54,691 nt of DNA from Chara braunii (taxonomy: Eukaryota; Streptophyta; Charophyceae; Charales; Characeae): NCBI GenBank assembly GCA_003427395.1, contig BFEA01000221.1:284156-338846 (forward strand), written 5' to 3'. Every line of letters begins with the position of its first letter. Position 1 is the stretch's first letter. The notes beneath the pieces are model-generated. The model was not told the origin of the DNA. It worked only from the letters and a program-made list of their open reading frames with translations, and searched no databases. Positions 9,119 through 20,595 of this stretch are shown here, in pieces. Made by a program: the position numbers and the translations under genes.

Positions 9119-11761
9119 GTGGTTGAAACAACTGGAAAAGAAACATTGATAAAAACTAACCCGGCTCAGAAATTGGCAGAACGCGACATTGTGTGCTCTA
9201 TACATGCGAATAACTGGGTTTTCCACGATGACGATGCTTGTAAATGCACAAATGATAAGATTAAGTGGATATGTAAAAGGCTATCAGCTTATAAGGGCAA
9301 CTATGAAGCGGTGTGTGAAGATTTTCTTATTCTTTCAGTTTCTGCAACTATGTTCACTATTTTATGTTTGCATACGAATGATAAAAGCAAGAATGAATCA
9401 TGGAGAAAATTAAGATGCGACCGATCGGAGGTACGGATCTATCCCTGGACCCCACCTAAACAAGGACCAGATGAGAGGAGAAACCAGATGATGGAAGATT
9501 TCTATTGGGTGGAATTCAGACACATCACAATAGAAATCTAGGCGACTTTTATTCATGACTTTGGGGCAAGTCACGATATAGTGGATTTTATAGATCCCCT
9601 TCCTGCATATGTGGATAGACTATCTAATGTTGGCCCTCAATCATCCAACCACGGTGCCTTTCAACTTGGATGATGTCATACCATATAAGGTAGGGGGTAG
9701 AGAATACTGCATTCACACGGCTCATAAACTGAGGCCGTGGTGTTTTAGATGCAGAGCGTATGGGCACTTAAGTACGGAGCCTAACTGTACACAAAACCCA
9801 GGAAGGAGGAATAGGGCAACAGGTAGACTCATTCGAGACTCTTTCAAAGTTAATTTATGGAGGACTGTTGATGTTGGGCACGAAGGATGGGTCTATGTGG
9901 AGAATGCTAAGAAGGGGGAAACGCCTAAAGGTTAGACATGGGAACGTGAGAGGGATCCTAATTGGGACACCAAACCCCCCGATGCTTCGGTTCCCCTGGA
10001 AGTAATGGTTAAAACATCCACGATGCTCACGCAGCCAACAAAGTTCATTCACCCGGTGCAACCTGGTAACAATGATAACACACAGGCCTCCTTGTCTGAA
10101 GCTCAAGGAAACCATACAGCAAATGGAAAGGAACAGTCCTCTACTTGTCCAAGTAAGGAAGTCTTTGGGCCCAGGGAGAAGGGCAAAAGTCCAATGAGTC
10201 ACCAGCAGTGGGTACCGGTTAATCACAGGAAAGTGGGTGGACTCCCGGGTCCACAGCCAGTTGACTATCTGCAGATAAAGGAAAAAGCAGTTAACGGAGT
10301 TCATCCCAGTGAGGAGGACTTGTTTAGAAACTGAAGAGATGGTGGGGACGGTAGAAGAGGCCTCAACCGAAGGGCTGGCTCAATTAAAAAAGAAAGGAAA
10401 ACAAAGAAAAATAAAATAGATAACTAGCCCACACAAGGAGGCTGTACTCACCAGTGAGAAGGACTCTCATGAAAGAAGCCCAATCTGAGTCACTTCAGCC
10501 CTCGCACAGAACAACCGGCGGAGAGGAGAACACAGGAGATCTGAAGGGGGATCCACAAGTAGATGAGGAGGAAGCCTTTGAAGCGGTAGGGGAGAGAACG
10601 GAGGCAACATCCTCTGATCCGCTCCAAAAGGCCTTTGGTTCTGACCCAATGGAAGTGGACTCCTCCGCAGGAGATTTTGAAATGCAAGATGCAACTCCCC
10701 ATCCTCAGCCTGACACCGATGAGGATCAAAAGATAAAGCAGTTAGCCAAGTGGGTATTGCATAATTAAAAAAAACGGTTTGGGAAAGCCACTGTGGAATT
10801 TTAGGATAATTCTTATGTTCAGCTAGTTAATTTGTTAACCAGCAGTCACAGTCTGAAAATGGTGTTACAACAAGGGCTTCCTGAGGGTGTTCTATGGTCA
10901 AAGGTAAGTTTACGAATACTAAACATTGTGACAGGTCTGTTTTACCCTCCCCCTTCTCCAGAGGAAAGGGAAACTACAGATGAGGGAAGCACATCATTGG
11001 TGGAGGCGGGAGTGAGGCGGCAACAGGTATCTGGGGCTGCTTCCGGTCCAATGTCAAAAGACAAAGAGACTGAAAAGGTCATAATTACGGAAGAAGAAAA
11101 AGACCATAATCAGATCATTGTCCTTGAGTCAAGTGATGGCTTCCCAAGGAAGTGAGGCGGATAAGGGTGGAAGATCTGGGTTCAGAACAAAGAGAATCTG
11201 AAGAAGTCAAGGAGGAGACTAGAACAGATAATACAGTTGCCTCTCCAACGACGCCCCTTACTCAAGATGACTCAAGGAAGGAAAAAAAAGGAACAAGACC
11301 TAGGTAAGCGGCAAAAGTTAAGACATGTTTTGGAAAAAGGACAAGTCGCTAGGTCTCAGTCTCCTAGAGGGAATCTGGTAATACATGTTTGAAAAAACAG
11401 CGGGAAATGAGAAATTGGTCTCTCCCTCATAGGTCAGTGTCAATATGGGGGGGTCATGTTAAGAAGTTGGACTACATATGTGGATTACCAGAGCTCGAAT
11501 GATCGTACTTTTAAAAGAGACCTGCATGATTTTTTGGTCAAACATTTTGATCCAGGTCCTCAAGCTACCCTCACAGAAATTGGGGACCGGGCTAAGATGA
11601 CCAAAAGGGATACATTTTTTAGGTTTGAGGATAACAAGGAATCGAGTCTTACATGGTTCTCACATACAACACTGATGGAGCTTCAGCATTTGAATATCAA
11701 AGCAAATGAAGTGTGGTCGTCTCCGCTATTCTCTGTTCCATATTATGAGGTGGTTTATTGA
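9119..11761 (+). pseudogene. LINE copy 1 ORF1 (nucleic-acid-binding, zinc knuckle), decayed
   Basis: Relic of ORF1, the RNA-binding protein of the retrotransposon particle. In order: NNWVFHDDDACK and KIKWICKRL, then YWVEFRHITIEI followed by a stop. Next is DFIDPLP and a basic zinc-knuckle region RPWCFRCRAYGHLSTEPNC (CX2CX4HX6C), then GHEGWVYVE. After a low-complexity acidic linker (10400-11150) comes the conserved C-terminal block (11456-11761, LVKHFDPGPQA and TWFSHTTLMELQHLNIKA). At least five stops or frameshifts separate these. Copy 4 (20583-23729) has the same order and confirms the reading. Base composition is AT-shifted relative to copy 4, consistent with C-to-T decay. Confidence 0.75.
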
Positions 11762-11848
11762 CAGCCTCCTCTAGATTAGAAGGGGGTAACTGGGTGCGGT
11801 TATAGAAAATTACTCGGTATTGGAAGCAGGGACCTTGAGGATTCAGGA

Positions 11849-13130
11849 ATGGATGCACTGCAGGTTTTGTATGGCAAAAACCCGGCATGGTTGCGTGTCA
11901 CTCAGAAAGCAGACTTGGATCTTAGGTCTCTCAATGTAAATGGCCTTGCTACAACAGATGCAGTAAAACGTAAGGCAATCATGGAACAATTGAAAGGAGT
12001 GGGGGGTAGATCTTGGCCTGATTTGATTTGCATAAAAAAAACTCACCTCATGAACACTCCTAAGCATAATAGGGCACACAATCTAGTCTGGCCCTATCAG
12101 AAACACCAAGCCTATTCCAAGACCAATGGATCGGCGGGGGTAGTCATTTGGGTACCACCAGACTCTAGGATAGAGATAGTGTACTGTAAAGCTGATCAAG
12201 AGCAGGGAAGATGGCTGGTCACGTTGGTTATGCTAGAATTAGAGTTAATTTGTATCCTCAATATTTATGGACTTAATGTAGTACAGGAGCGTCGAGAATT
12301 TCTTTAAGACATTAGAAACCATATTCCTAGAGGAGTTTCAATTGTCATTGCAGGAAACTTTAATGCGGCGCCGGATAGATGGTTGGATAGATGGAGAATC
12401 CCCTCTCCATGTCCTCCCTATATAGAGGAGGACGAACAAAGTATTCAACAGTTATGCGAATCGAAATTTTTATTTGACACATATAGGCGATTATGTCCAC
12501 AAGAACGATCATATACGTGTATTAGGAATGCTGGTTCCCCTCTCCAGTCAAGATCTAGGATATACTTGATTCTCGTGTCTGAGGATTTGGACTGTGCTTT
12601 GATGGGAGTCAACATTTTTCCTCAAAGTCCATGGTCAGAAATGGACCACAAGATGTGTGCAGTCTTACTTTCCTTCCGGAAGAAACTTGATCAAGGTAGA
12701 AGTTTCTACAAACTTAACTCTTTCCTCAAACGAAGGGACTTCAGAACCTACATTCATGATGTATTGGAATTTTTGGCACTCTACCAGGAATAGGCATGAA
12801 TCGTACATAGCATGGTTTAACAATGGGCTAGTATTCTTGGTAAAAAAGTGTAACGAATACTCTAAGTTAATGGTCAAAGAAAGATATAATCAGGAAATGA
12901 GGATTCAGGAACAAATTCTTCAATACGAGCAACAAGATTTCCCAAAACAATTACCTCAACCAGTCAATATTCTAGCACTCAAGAGCCAACTATTAACCTT
13001 CGCTCAACATCGTTGGCAAGGGTACTTGATCAGAGGCAAACTCTTAAACACACTCGACAGAAGGACAAATGGACTCATCTTTTTTTTCCCTGGCACATAC
13101 TGGAGCTAGAAGAACATATATTGAAGCTCT
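11849..13130 (+). pseudogene. LINE copy 1 ORF2: endonuclease and linker, catalytic residues lost
   Basis: ORF2 starts at 11849 (MDALQVLYGKNP), just after ORF1. The endonuclease reads LRSLNVNGL, ICIKKTHL (QETH expected), SAGVVIWVPP, AGNFNAAP (AGDFNA expected), SRIYLILVS (SRIDLILIS expected) and MDHKMCAVL. Three catalytic or structural acids are replaced: E to K, D to N and D to Y. Two of these fit G-to-A change. A stop at 12307 and frameshifts follow, then the linker (YNQEMRIQEQI, WQGYLIRGKL). It would not cut DNA. Confidence 0.8.
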
Positions 13131-13172
13131 AATGGATCCTCAACATATATACCACTACAATAATCTATCACT

Positions 13173-14330
13173 TTGGCCAACAGTTTGAAAGTGGTATATG
13201 ACTTTTTCAAAAACATTTTCATCTCAAGGATAGAAGCATCGGCGGTTGATCCGTTTATTCAGAATTTCTTTGCCCCCATGATACAAAAATTGACACAACA
13301 GCAAAATGTTAAATTGGAAGAACCTATCACTAAGGAAGAAATCTGGACTGCGCTGCTACAAATGGAAGAGGATAAAACTTCGGGATTTCATAGCTTCCCC
13401 AAAGAATTTTGAGAGGAAATGTCGCCGCACTTTTCGGAGGATCTAATGAAATTCTATAAGCAAGTTCAGGAAACAGGCTGCATGAGAAAAATAGTTAGAC
13501 AAGGGATATTAACCCTATTGTACAAAAAGGGGAATAAGACAAATATAAGGAGTTATAGACCAATCACCTTACTCACCGTTGTCTACAAAATGTTGTTTAA
13601 GGTCATTGCAAACAGACTCATCCCAATAATGCCAGATATTATTCATCCCTCTCAAACAGGGTTCATTAAAGGAAGGAACATACATGATAACATTTTGCTC
13701 ATCAATGAGATGATTAAATTGTTCCGCCAGAATCACCAAAAGGCAGCCTTTGTATTTATAGATTTTGAGAAAGCTTATGATCATGTAGATTGGATGTTTT
13801 TGGATGCATGTCTAGCGAAGATGAATTTTGGTCCAGCAATTCGCAAGTGGATTACTATCTTGCACTCTAGTGCCACCACAAGGGTCCAAGTCAATGGCCT
13901 ACTTTCACCAGAAATCTGTCTCCAAAGATCAGTAAGGCAAGGGGATCCCTTAACTCCATTTCTCTTTTTGATTATCATGGAAGCATTATGGGCTAACCTA
14001 AGAACAAACAGAAGCCTTAAAAGACTTCACATTTCAGGTATACCAGGAGAAGCTATACCAATATGCTCTATGTTTGTTGATGACATAACCATAATGATGG
14101 AGGCGTCCCATGATAACATGGAAGAGATAAAAACATTAATGGATAAATTCTCCCTTCTGTCGGATATGGAAGTCAACTGGGGGAGTAAGACACAGGGTTG
14201 GTGGATTCATTCTCAAGGGGATAGGCCACCTGAGAATCCTAGGATTAAGTGGATGTCATTAGAAGCGCCTATTCGAGTTTTGGGGGTTATGCTCACAGCT
14301 AAAGGAAAATCAATCTCTAATGATGTATGA
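13173..14330 (+). pseudogene. LINE copy 1 ORF2: reverse transcriptase domain
   Basis: RT of a plant-type LINE, reading the element RNA at the nicked target. Visible blocks are ILTLLYKKGNK, YRPITLL, SQTGFIKGRNI, FIDFEKAYDHVDW (first catalytic Asp), RSVRQGDPLTPFLF and MFVDDITIM (catalytic Asp pair as FVDD rather than the usual F/YADD), then VNWGSKTQGWW. The frame is interrupted by a stop at 13410 and again at 14328. Palm motifs themselves are intact, so the decay lies outside the active site. Its intact neighbour for comparison is 25083-26192. Confidence 0.85.
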
Positions 14331-16337
14331 ATTACTTCTTCATCGTTACAAAAAATGAAGCAATGGAAAAATCTACATACTTCCCTGTTTGGCAGGGCAT
14401 TGGTTATTAACAATGTAATCCTTGCTTCAATTTGGTACAAGTCCGCCCTATTGTCACTAAACAAAGGCCCGGCCAAGGAGCTCCGGGGGCAGCTCACGAC
14501 CTTTCTTTGCCGAGGTAACCACGAAACACCTCATGTAATCCCTAGAGTGGCATGGCAGGTCCTCATACAGCCAAAGGCCAAGGGAGGTTTAAGCACATTG
14601 ACCCAATAATCCAATGTCTAGCACTAGCTCTTCAATGGTGGAAGGGACTAATATTGGCCACAGATATCCCATGGCAATCATTGGCACTGGAACAAATACG
14701 TAGATTGGCTCCACAAACCACAAAGGATGTAAACCCACTAACTTGGGTAGAGAATAGGTATTGGACTATTCCTCGTCCTAAAACATACTCTAAAAAAGAT
14801 GGCGAAGGGGGTGAAGTGATAAGAGATCTGGTTCTGTACAGTTTTTCGATGACCCTATTGAAAACCTGGCGTAAACTGCCCTTACCTAACAAATCACCCC
14901 CTTCTAGGTATGAAGAAGTGCTTCGGCAACCAATTTTTGGCAATAGATGGATCACTGATGCACAAGGAACGGTATTTATAAGCTTCACATCCCCGTGGTC
15001 CACTTAGGTTAAATACGGTATAATTAGGATCCAAAGATTTGTGAAATTCAGAAAGCAAAAGCTGTAAATCGGTAAGTCGGTTAAGAAAGAAAGTCAAGTA
15101 CGCACATAATTTAGAAGAGAATCTTGAGTTAATCATTTCATCCATCCCGTTGGCCTGGTTGGCTACCTTGAAAAAGGGGCCTACTTTTTTGGTTGGGAAC
15201 TAGGTGTGTGCGCATCTGACGGAAGGTTCCAGGGTAGTAGGGCAGATAATGGATATTCATACGGATGGTGCCCTAATAAACCTCTTTGCACTCCACAAGG
15301 ATTTCTCCCTATCACAACACAATCAAGATAAAGTGGTTTTCTTTCATTTTGAATCACTGTATAGAGTAAGGACGATGTATTGTCCAATTTCCAAAGGATG
15401 GACGGTTTTTGCCCCGAATATCCCAATACCATATCTCCCTTTGGACCCTACAGAGTCGATCTGGCGGGCCAATAGGAGATGCAAAGCTTATAAGTTATAG
15501 TCTTTATTGGTTAAAGCTTCATATCGCCTGTTACGCCCCTGAGTAGATGATCTTGCTGTTATACAGGAACGATGAGCTTGACATCTTAAGGTCTATATGG
15601 ATCTGCTCAGACCGATTAAGTGGTGCCAAGGGTTCAAAGAAAGACCGACTAAGTTTGTGTCACTACAGGGGCAGATCGCCCATCGTTGTCTACCAACGAA
15701 TGACTGGTTGATTGATCATTCCACGCTTGAACAGAGGGGGGTTGCCCTACCGTGGTGCGAGGTGTGTGTGGAAGCTTGTCCCAGTACGAAGATAAGGGAA
15801 ATGATTGAACACATCTTCTTACAATGTCCGGGGGCAAAATTGTGGTGGAGCCACTAGGACTATGTATGGAATAAACTGACAGGTCTTGATTGGCCGTGGG
15901 GCTGGAGGACGATCCTCTTGGGTCACTGGTGCCCTGCCCTCATTTCCTTAATGAATTTTCAGCAGAACTTGTACAACATTGGTAGAAAAGTCATGCTATG
16001 GGTTTTATGGTATAGAAGGTGTGTTTTCACGATGGAAAAGGTAAGGATCGAAGGCAGAGAAATGTCTGAACTAGTACAACAGTTGGTAGAAACGGAAATA
16101 AGGTACCAATGGGACAAGACTAAAGTTGGAATTCAAACATTGCAACAAAAACATGATATAAAGAAAAGAATACAAAGTTTCACAAAGGACTGGCTGGGTG
16201 ATTCTTCAAGAGGGAAACTGGGGAATGTGGAATGGTCAGGAGGGGAGGAGGATGGGACGAACATCAAGAGGGATTATCAGATCATCTTCCACGACTGGTT
16301 TGATGTCCAGCCAGGCGCTATCTTGAGATCTCCATAA
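14331..16337 (+). pseudogene. LINE copy 1 ORF2: thumb, EGDWV-type region, zf-RVT finger, C-term
   Basis: Continues ORF2 through several frameshifts. It has SLFGRALVINNVILASIWYK, the LCRGNHET..AWQVLIQPKAKGG block, WITDAQGTVF, and a weak version of the region that is EGDWV elsewhere (15204-15440). Then comes the zf-RVT-like finger WCEVC..IEHIFLQC (15745-15830; CX2C..HX4C) and the C-terminal helical region (15918-16337, RRCVFTMEKVRIEGREM, QSFTKDWLGDS). It ends with DPFPP..DLQWYG. The finger residues are intact although the frame is not. Confidence 0.75.
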
Positions 16338-17060
16338 TCTTTCCCGGATCCCTTCCCCCCTTCTGAGCTGGCAATGGTGGATCTTCAATGGTATGGGGGG
16401 GGGGGAGGAGTAATGACATGTTTTTTTCCTTCAGTTTCATCAGCCAAAATCTGTTTGAAATGGGTCTTAAATGGACAAAAGTATACACTGGGGGCAGGGA
16501 TAGACAAGCTGGAATGTATGGGTACTTAGGGAGAGGTAGTGCTGGCAGTAAAATGTAGTAATCTGGTGATCCTTTTCGGCTGAAGAGGTTGCTCTCCTCC
16601 TGTCATATCTGGAAAAAAAAAAAAAAAAAAAAAGACTGGACCAGTGGACCAGATGAGTCTGAGATAAGCCTCCCCGGTGCCCCCCAGGTGTTGCTTGTCA
16701 AAGGCCCCTCCAAAAATTATCAGATGTGAGTCAAAGACAGGGGGAGGGAGAAACTAGTGCGTAGCTGCAGGTATCTGGCACCGGGTTCAGGGTGAAGAGG
16801 TTCCCCCCCCCCTTTTTTTTCCTTTTTCCTCGTCAGTCAATCCCCTGGACTCTAGGGTAATCAATGCTGGCAGGATCCTCCCACATTGTTCTTCGGATAT
16901 ACTTTAATTTAAATATGTATATGGGACGCAAGACCCGTTTTCCAGCAGGTGATGCTCCCCACCAATAGATGGAGCCTCTCCCTAGGTGCTAGTGGTGTGT
17001 GCTCTTATCAGCATCACTAACACTGGTGGGGTGGTCTTGATTAAAAAAAATAAAAAAAAA
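16338..17060 (+). ncRNA. LINE copy 1 3' UTR with conserved hairpins and poly(A)
   Basis: Holds an internal A run (about 16613-16633) and TGGCACCGGGTTCAGGGTGA. A stem CCCTGG/CTAGGG (16843-16857) is followed by TAATCAATGCTGGCAGG. Then come GCTCCCCACCAATAGATGGAGC (16954-16975), the last hairpin arms (16986-16997 with 17012-17023) and a terminal A-rich tail. Related modules occur at 28277-30145. Confidence 0.8.
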
Positions 17061-17467
17061 AGGGTTGGAGTCTTTAGTTGAGGGTTTAGGGTTTAGGGTT
17101 TGGACAGAATTAGGGTAAATAGAGCGCAGAATAGCAGAATTCTTATGAGGCTCACATGAGGGATTCACAGTTCAGACAAATTTGGCAGGGGAGTCAACGA
17201 GGGTACAAGGTTTTAGCCCCAAAATAGGTGATAAATAGAACAAACTAACTTAGGCAGGGGTGAAGGGGGGTACATCCTTCTTTCGGAAGGTAATCAATGT
17301 TGTCCTTCGGGCCTCCACACCATGAGGAGGAGGTGCGTGAGTGAGTATATAATGTAATCCTTTCTGACTTGCCGGTGGAATAGGAACCGGACTGATGCCC
17401 CCCAGAATGGAAAAGGGGCCGGAACTCTAAGGTTTCGTTGTTTGGAAAAAAAAAAAACAAAAAAAAC
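17061..17467 (+). mobile_element. Family-II LINE 3' end, 5'-truncated, with poly(A)
   Basis: It contains three TTTAGGG-like repeats (17078-17100), a stem CCTTC/GAAGG (17276-17290) followed by TAATCAATG, CCGGT/ACCGG (17371-17390), and GCCCCCCAGAATGG..GGGGC (17397-17419). An A-rich tail follows (17445-17467). It matches the copy 6 3' end at 49050-49300. Its 5' part may be what lies at 6999-8086, split by copy 1; this is inferred. Confidence 0.7.
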
Positions 17468-20400
17468 ATGAAGGCCCCCTATGTCTTTCCACCCAACAAT
17501 ATGTCAAGATTGCAAGGGACTTCTTTAAGGATTTCTTCTCCTCCCACATTGCAGATCCGTGGGGAGGAGAGCACATGAAAGAGGCGAAGGACTTCCTCGT
17601 TCCACTCAAAAGTCGTCTCTCACAACAACAAAGGGACAATATTGATGTCCTGCTTTCGAGAGAAGAGGTATGAATGGCGTTGGTGCAGATGAATGAGGAA
17701 AATACACCAGACAATGAATTTTCAAAAACCATGTGGAATGTACTGGATGATGACCTCATGTAATACTATCGCCAGGTGTGGGAAACAGGGGAAATGAGGG
17801 AACTGGGGGGTCAGGGAGTTCGGACCTTCCTGTACAAAAATGAGACAAAATGAACATTAAAAACTATCGGTCAATGCGGCAATATATAAGATGCTGACCA
17901 AGAGTCTGACAGGTCGGATGATCCACGTGATAAAAGACATTATTCATCTAGTACAGACAGGCTTTATCCGAAATGGGAACATCCAAGGAAATATCTTCTT
18001 GATCAATGAAGTTCTTAAGCTAACCAGACAAACCAACCAAAACGCGCCCATAATCTTCATAGACTTTGAAAAGGCATATGACCATGTAGAATGGTTCTTT
18101 CTTGACAAATATCTCCACAAGATGAACTTCGGACCAGTTTTCAAACGGTGGATAACAATACTGCATAGGAACGTGACTGTAAAAGAACAAATTAATGACA
18201 GTCTCGTACCGGAAAATCAGCTGGCCCGATCAGTGAAACAAGGGGACCCCATAGCGCCTTCTCTGTTTGTAATCGTAATTGAGGCCCTGGCCGCAATCAT
18301 CAGACATCACAAGGGTTTAAGAAAGATCCGGGTGACAACCATCTCCGAGGAAGTCGTCCCAATATGCTCCCTTTTCGCAAATGATCTGACAATAATGATA
18401 GAAGCCATGCACAAAAATATGGAGGAAATTTATAAGTTAATAGACAAATTTTGTAGAATGTCAGACATGGTCGTGAATTGGGGAAGCAACACCCAAGGAT
18501 GGTGGATACACTCCCAGGGGAGGATGCCACCGAAAGAACCTGCAATCAACTGGTTGGACAAGGACGCAACAGTCAGAGTCCTAGGGTTCCAAATGACAAC
18601 AGAAGACCGTCCAACTACTCACGACGAATGGGTCACTGGACCGGCTATTCAAAAAATGGCGGCATGGAAAAGGAAGCATACGTCATTACTGGGGCGAGCT
18701 TTAGTGATAAATAACGTGGTATTAGCGGCACTTTGATACAATTCGCTAATATGGCCCCTGAGTAAAGACGTATAGAAAGCGCTGCGAAGACAAGTGGCCG
18801 CCTTTCTATGGAGAGGGGACCATGAATCCCCAGAGGGAATCAGCTGAGTGGTTTGGGACTCAAAAGGAGGGTTAGGCATCATTGACCCAACCACACAGAC
18901 AACGACACTCAACCTAAAATGGATTCAAAAGCTCATATTAGAACCACGGTCCCCATGACGCGCGCTAGCACTGGATTAAATCAAATGCCTAGCTCCACAA
19001 GCACCCCCATTTGTCGACCCTTTGCTGTGGCTGGAAGACGGATATTGGGCTATCCCAGGTCCTAACAGGAGAACAAGTAGGACCCGAGACACATTCTCGC
19101 CGGACCTCTTAAAGAACTGAAGGAGATTACCCCTGCCAGACAAATGGCCTCCAGAGAAGTGTATAGGCAGCCCCTGTTCGATAATGGTGGGTTACAGACA
19201 CAATCGGTTGCATTCTCTACAACAGAACACCACCCTGGAAAAACTGGGTGAGAAATGGAATCACCAGAATTGAAGATTTGTGGGATGCACAGGAACATAA
19301 TTGGAAAACAACGGAACAACTAAAAAATCAGCTCAAGTACGGCCACGTGGTGGAAGAGCGTATGGAGGAACTGATTTTCTCAGTCTCTTTGGACTGTTAT
19401 CACATCCTCAAGAAGGGACCTAAGTTGCAGGAAGGGGATTGGGTCGTAGAAGCAGAAAAGGAGGGGTGTATAGGCCTGATTCATGAACTCCACCCTGCGG
19501 ACGCACTAATCGAAATGCACGCAGTGAGAGGAGGAAATCAAATGGAGGGCAGCCACGATCCATTTCAATGGACTCACAGGGACCGGGCATTTAGAATCAG
19601 GGTACTGAAGATGGATCAAAAAGACGGGCAGACCGATGGCGACGTCTATTGCTATGCTACCCTTCGACCAGCTGAACTGGAGATGGACCCCTCGAGCACC
19701 CCACCTAAAGGGACAAAAAAATCCCTATTCCTACACAGACTCTCAGTTAAATCCACCTACTGGATGCTCCGACCAAAAAACAAAACTTGTAAATAGCATC
19801 AATGATAGATGGGTAAAGCACCTCAATGCGCCAACAAACTTATTGAAATCAATTAAGTGGTTCCAAAGTATAAAAAGGAAACCGACAAAGATGGCATCTC
19901 TGCAATGGCATATCGCGCACAGGTGCCTACCCACCCAGAACTGGTTGATAGACCAAACCAGACTAAAACAAAAGAGGCTGGTGTCCCCATTGTCTGCAGA
20001 ACTTCCCTAACAGGAAGATCCTGGAAACCATATAACACATCGTCTTGAAGTGCCTAGGAGCAGTTATCACCTGGCGATGGTGGGACCAGATACGGAAGAA
20101 AACAGTAGGAGAGGAGGGCTGGCCCTGGGAGTGGAGGACTATACTCACGGGGCACTGGCCCCAAGGCCGGACAAGAGATTTCAGAACCAACATGTTTTTG
20201 CTTGGCAGGCGAGCCATCATGTGGACACTTTGGTGGAAAAGGTGCATACCGGCCATAGACAAGGTGAGGGTGGAAGGACCGGAAACAACTGAGCAAATGA
20301 AATCACATATATAACTTGGAAATCCAAACGAAAACTGAAGCCTTCAACAGAGAATGGTTGGGGAGTGAACAAGGATGATGGATGGCATCAGTAACATGGG

Positions 20401-20595
20401 AGGGTAAGAATATAGCGAATGGGCAGGGAACAGCCAAGGGGAATAAGGGGAAATAACAAACGGACTATGGGCTAGTTTACATTAATTGGACGGACCTAGA
20501 TTCAACAATGCCCCTCCGCCCCCATCAGATTTCCCAGACCCCTTCCCCCCAAATGCCCTGACACTAGTCGAGAACGCATGGTATGGCCATTAACT
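17468..20595 (+). pseudogene. LINE A ORF2 continued: RT, finger, C-term, broken
   Basis: Picks up LINE A where 6998 stops, with TQQYVKIARDFFKDFF (CVKIARTFYQDLF in copy 4). RT blocks are VQTGFIRNGNIQGN, FIDFEKAYDHVEW, RSVKQGDPIAPSLF and SLFANDLTIM (a catalytic Asp is now Asn), then VNWGSNTQGWW (17891-18736). After stops come LLGRALVINNVVLAAL, LQEGDWVVEAEK (19424-19460), the finger WCPHC..HIVLKC in a shifted frame (19977-20055), and the C-terminal region ending DPFPPNALTLVENAWYGH and a stop at about 20591. Its own 3' UTR is missing, and ORF1 of copy 4 follows at once. Confidence 0.8.

Larger units (their letters stand above)
8087..17060 (+). mobile_element. LINE copy 1, near full length (family I)
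   Basis: About 9 kb with leader, ORF1, ORF2, structured 3' UTR and A-rich tail (17042-17060). It lies inside LINE A together with a family-II 3' end. The 5' limit is uncertain and could reach back to 6999. A clear target-site duplication was not found. Confidence 0.7.

Noticed and set aside
16613-16633. A run as the true 3' end of LINE copy 1
   Set aside because: UTR sequence shared with other copies continues to 17040 and carries the terminal hairpins, so this run is internal.
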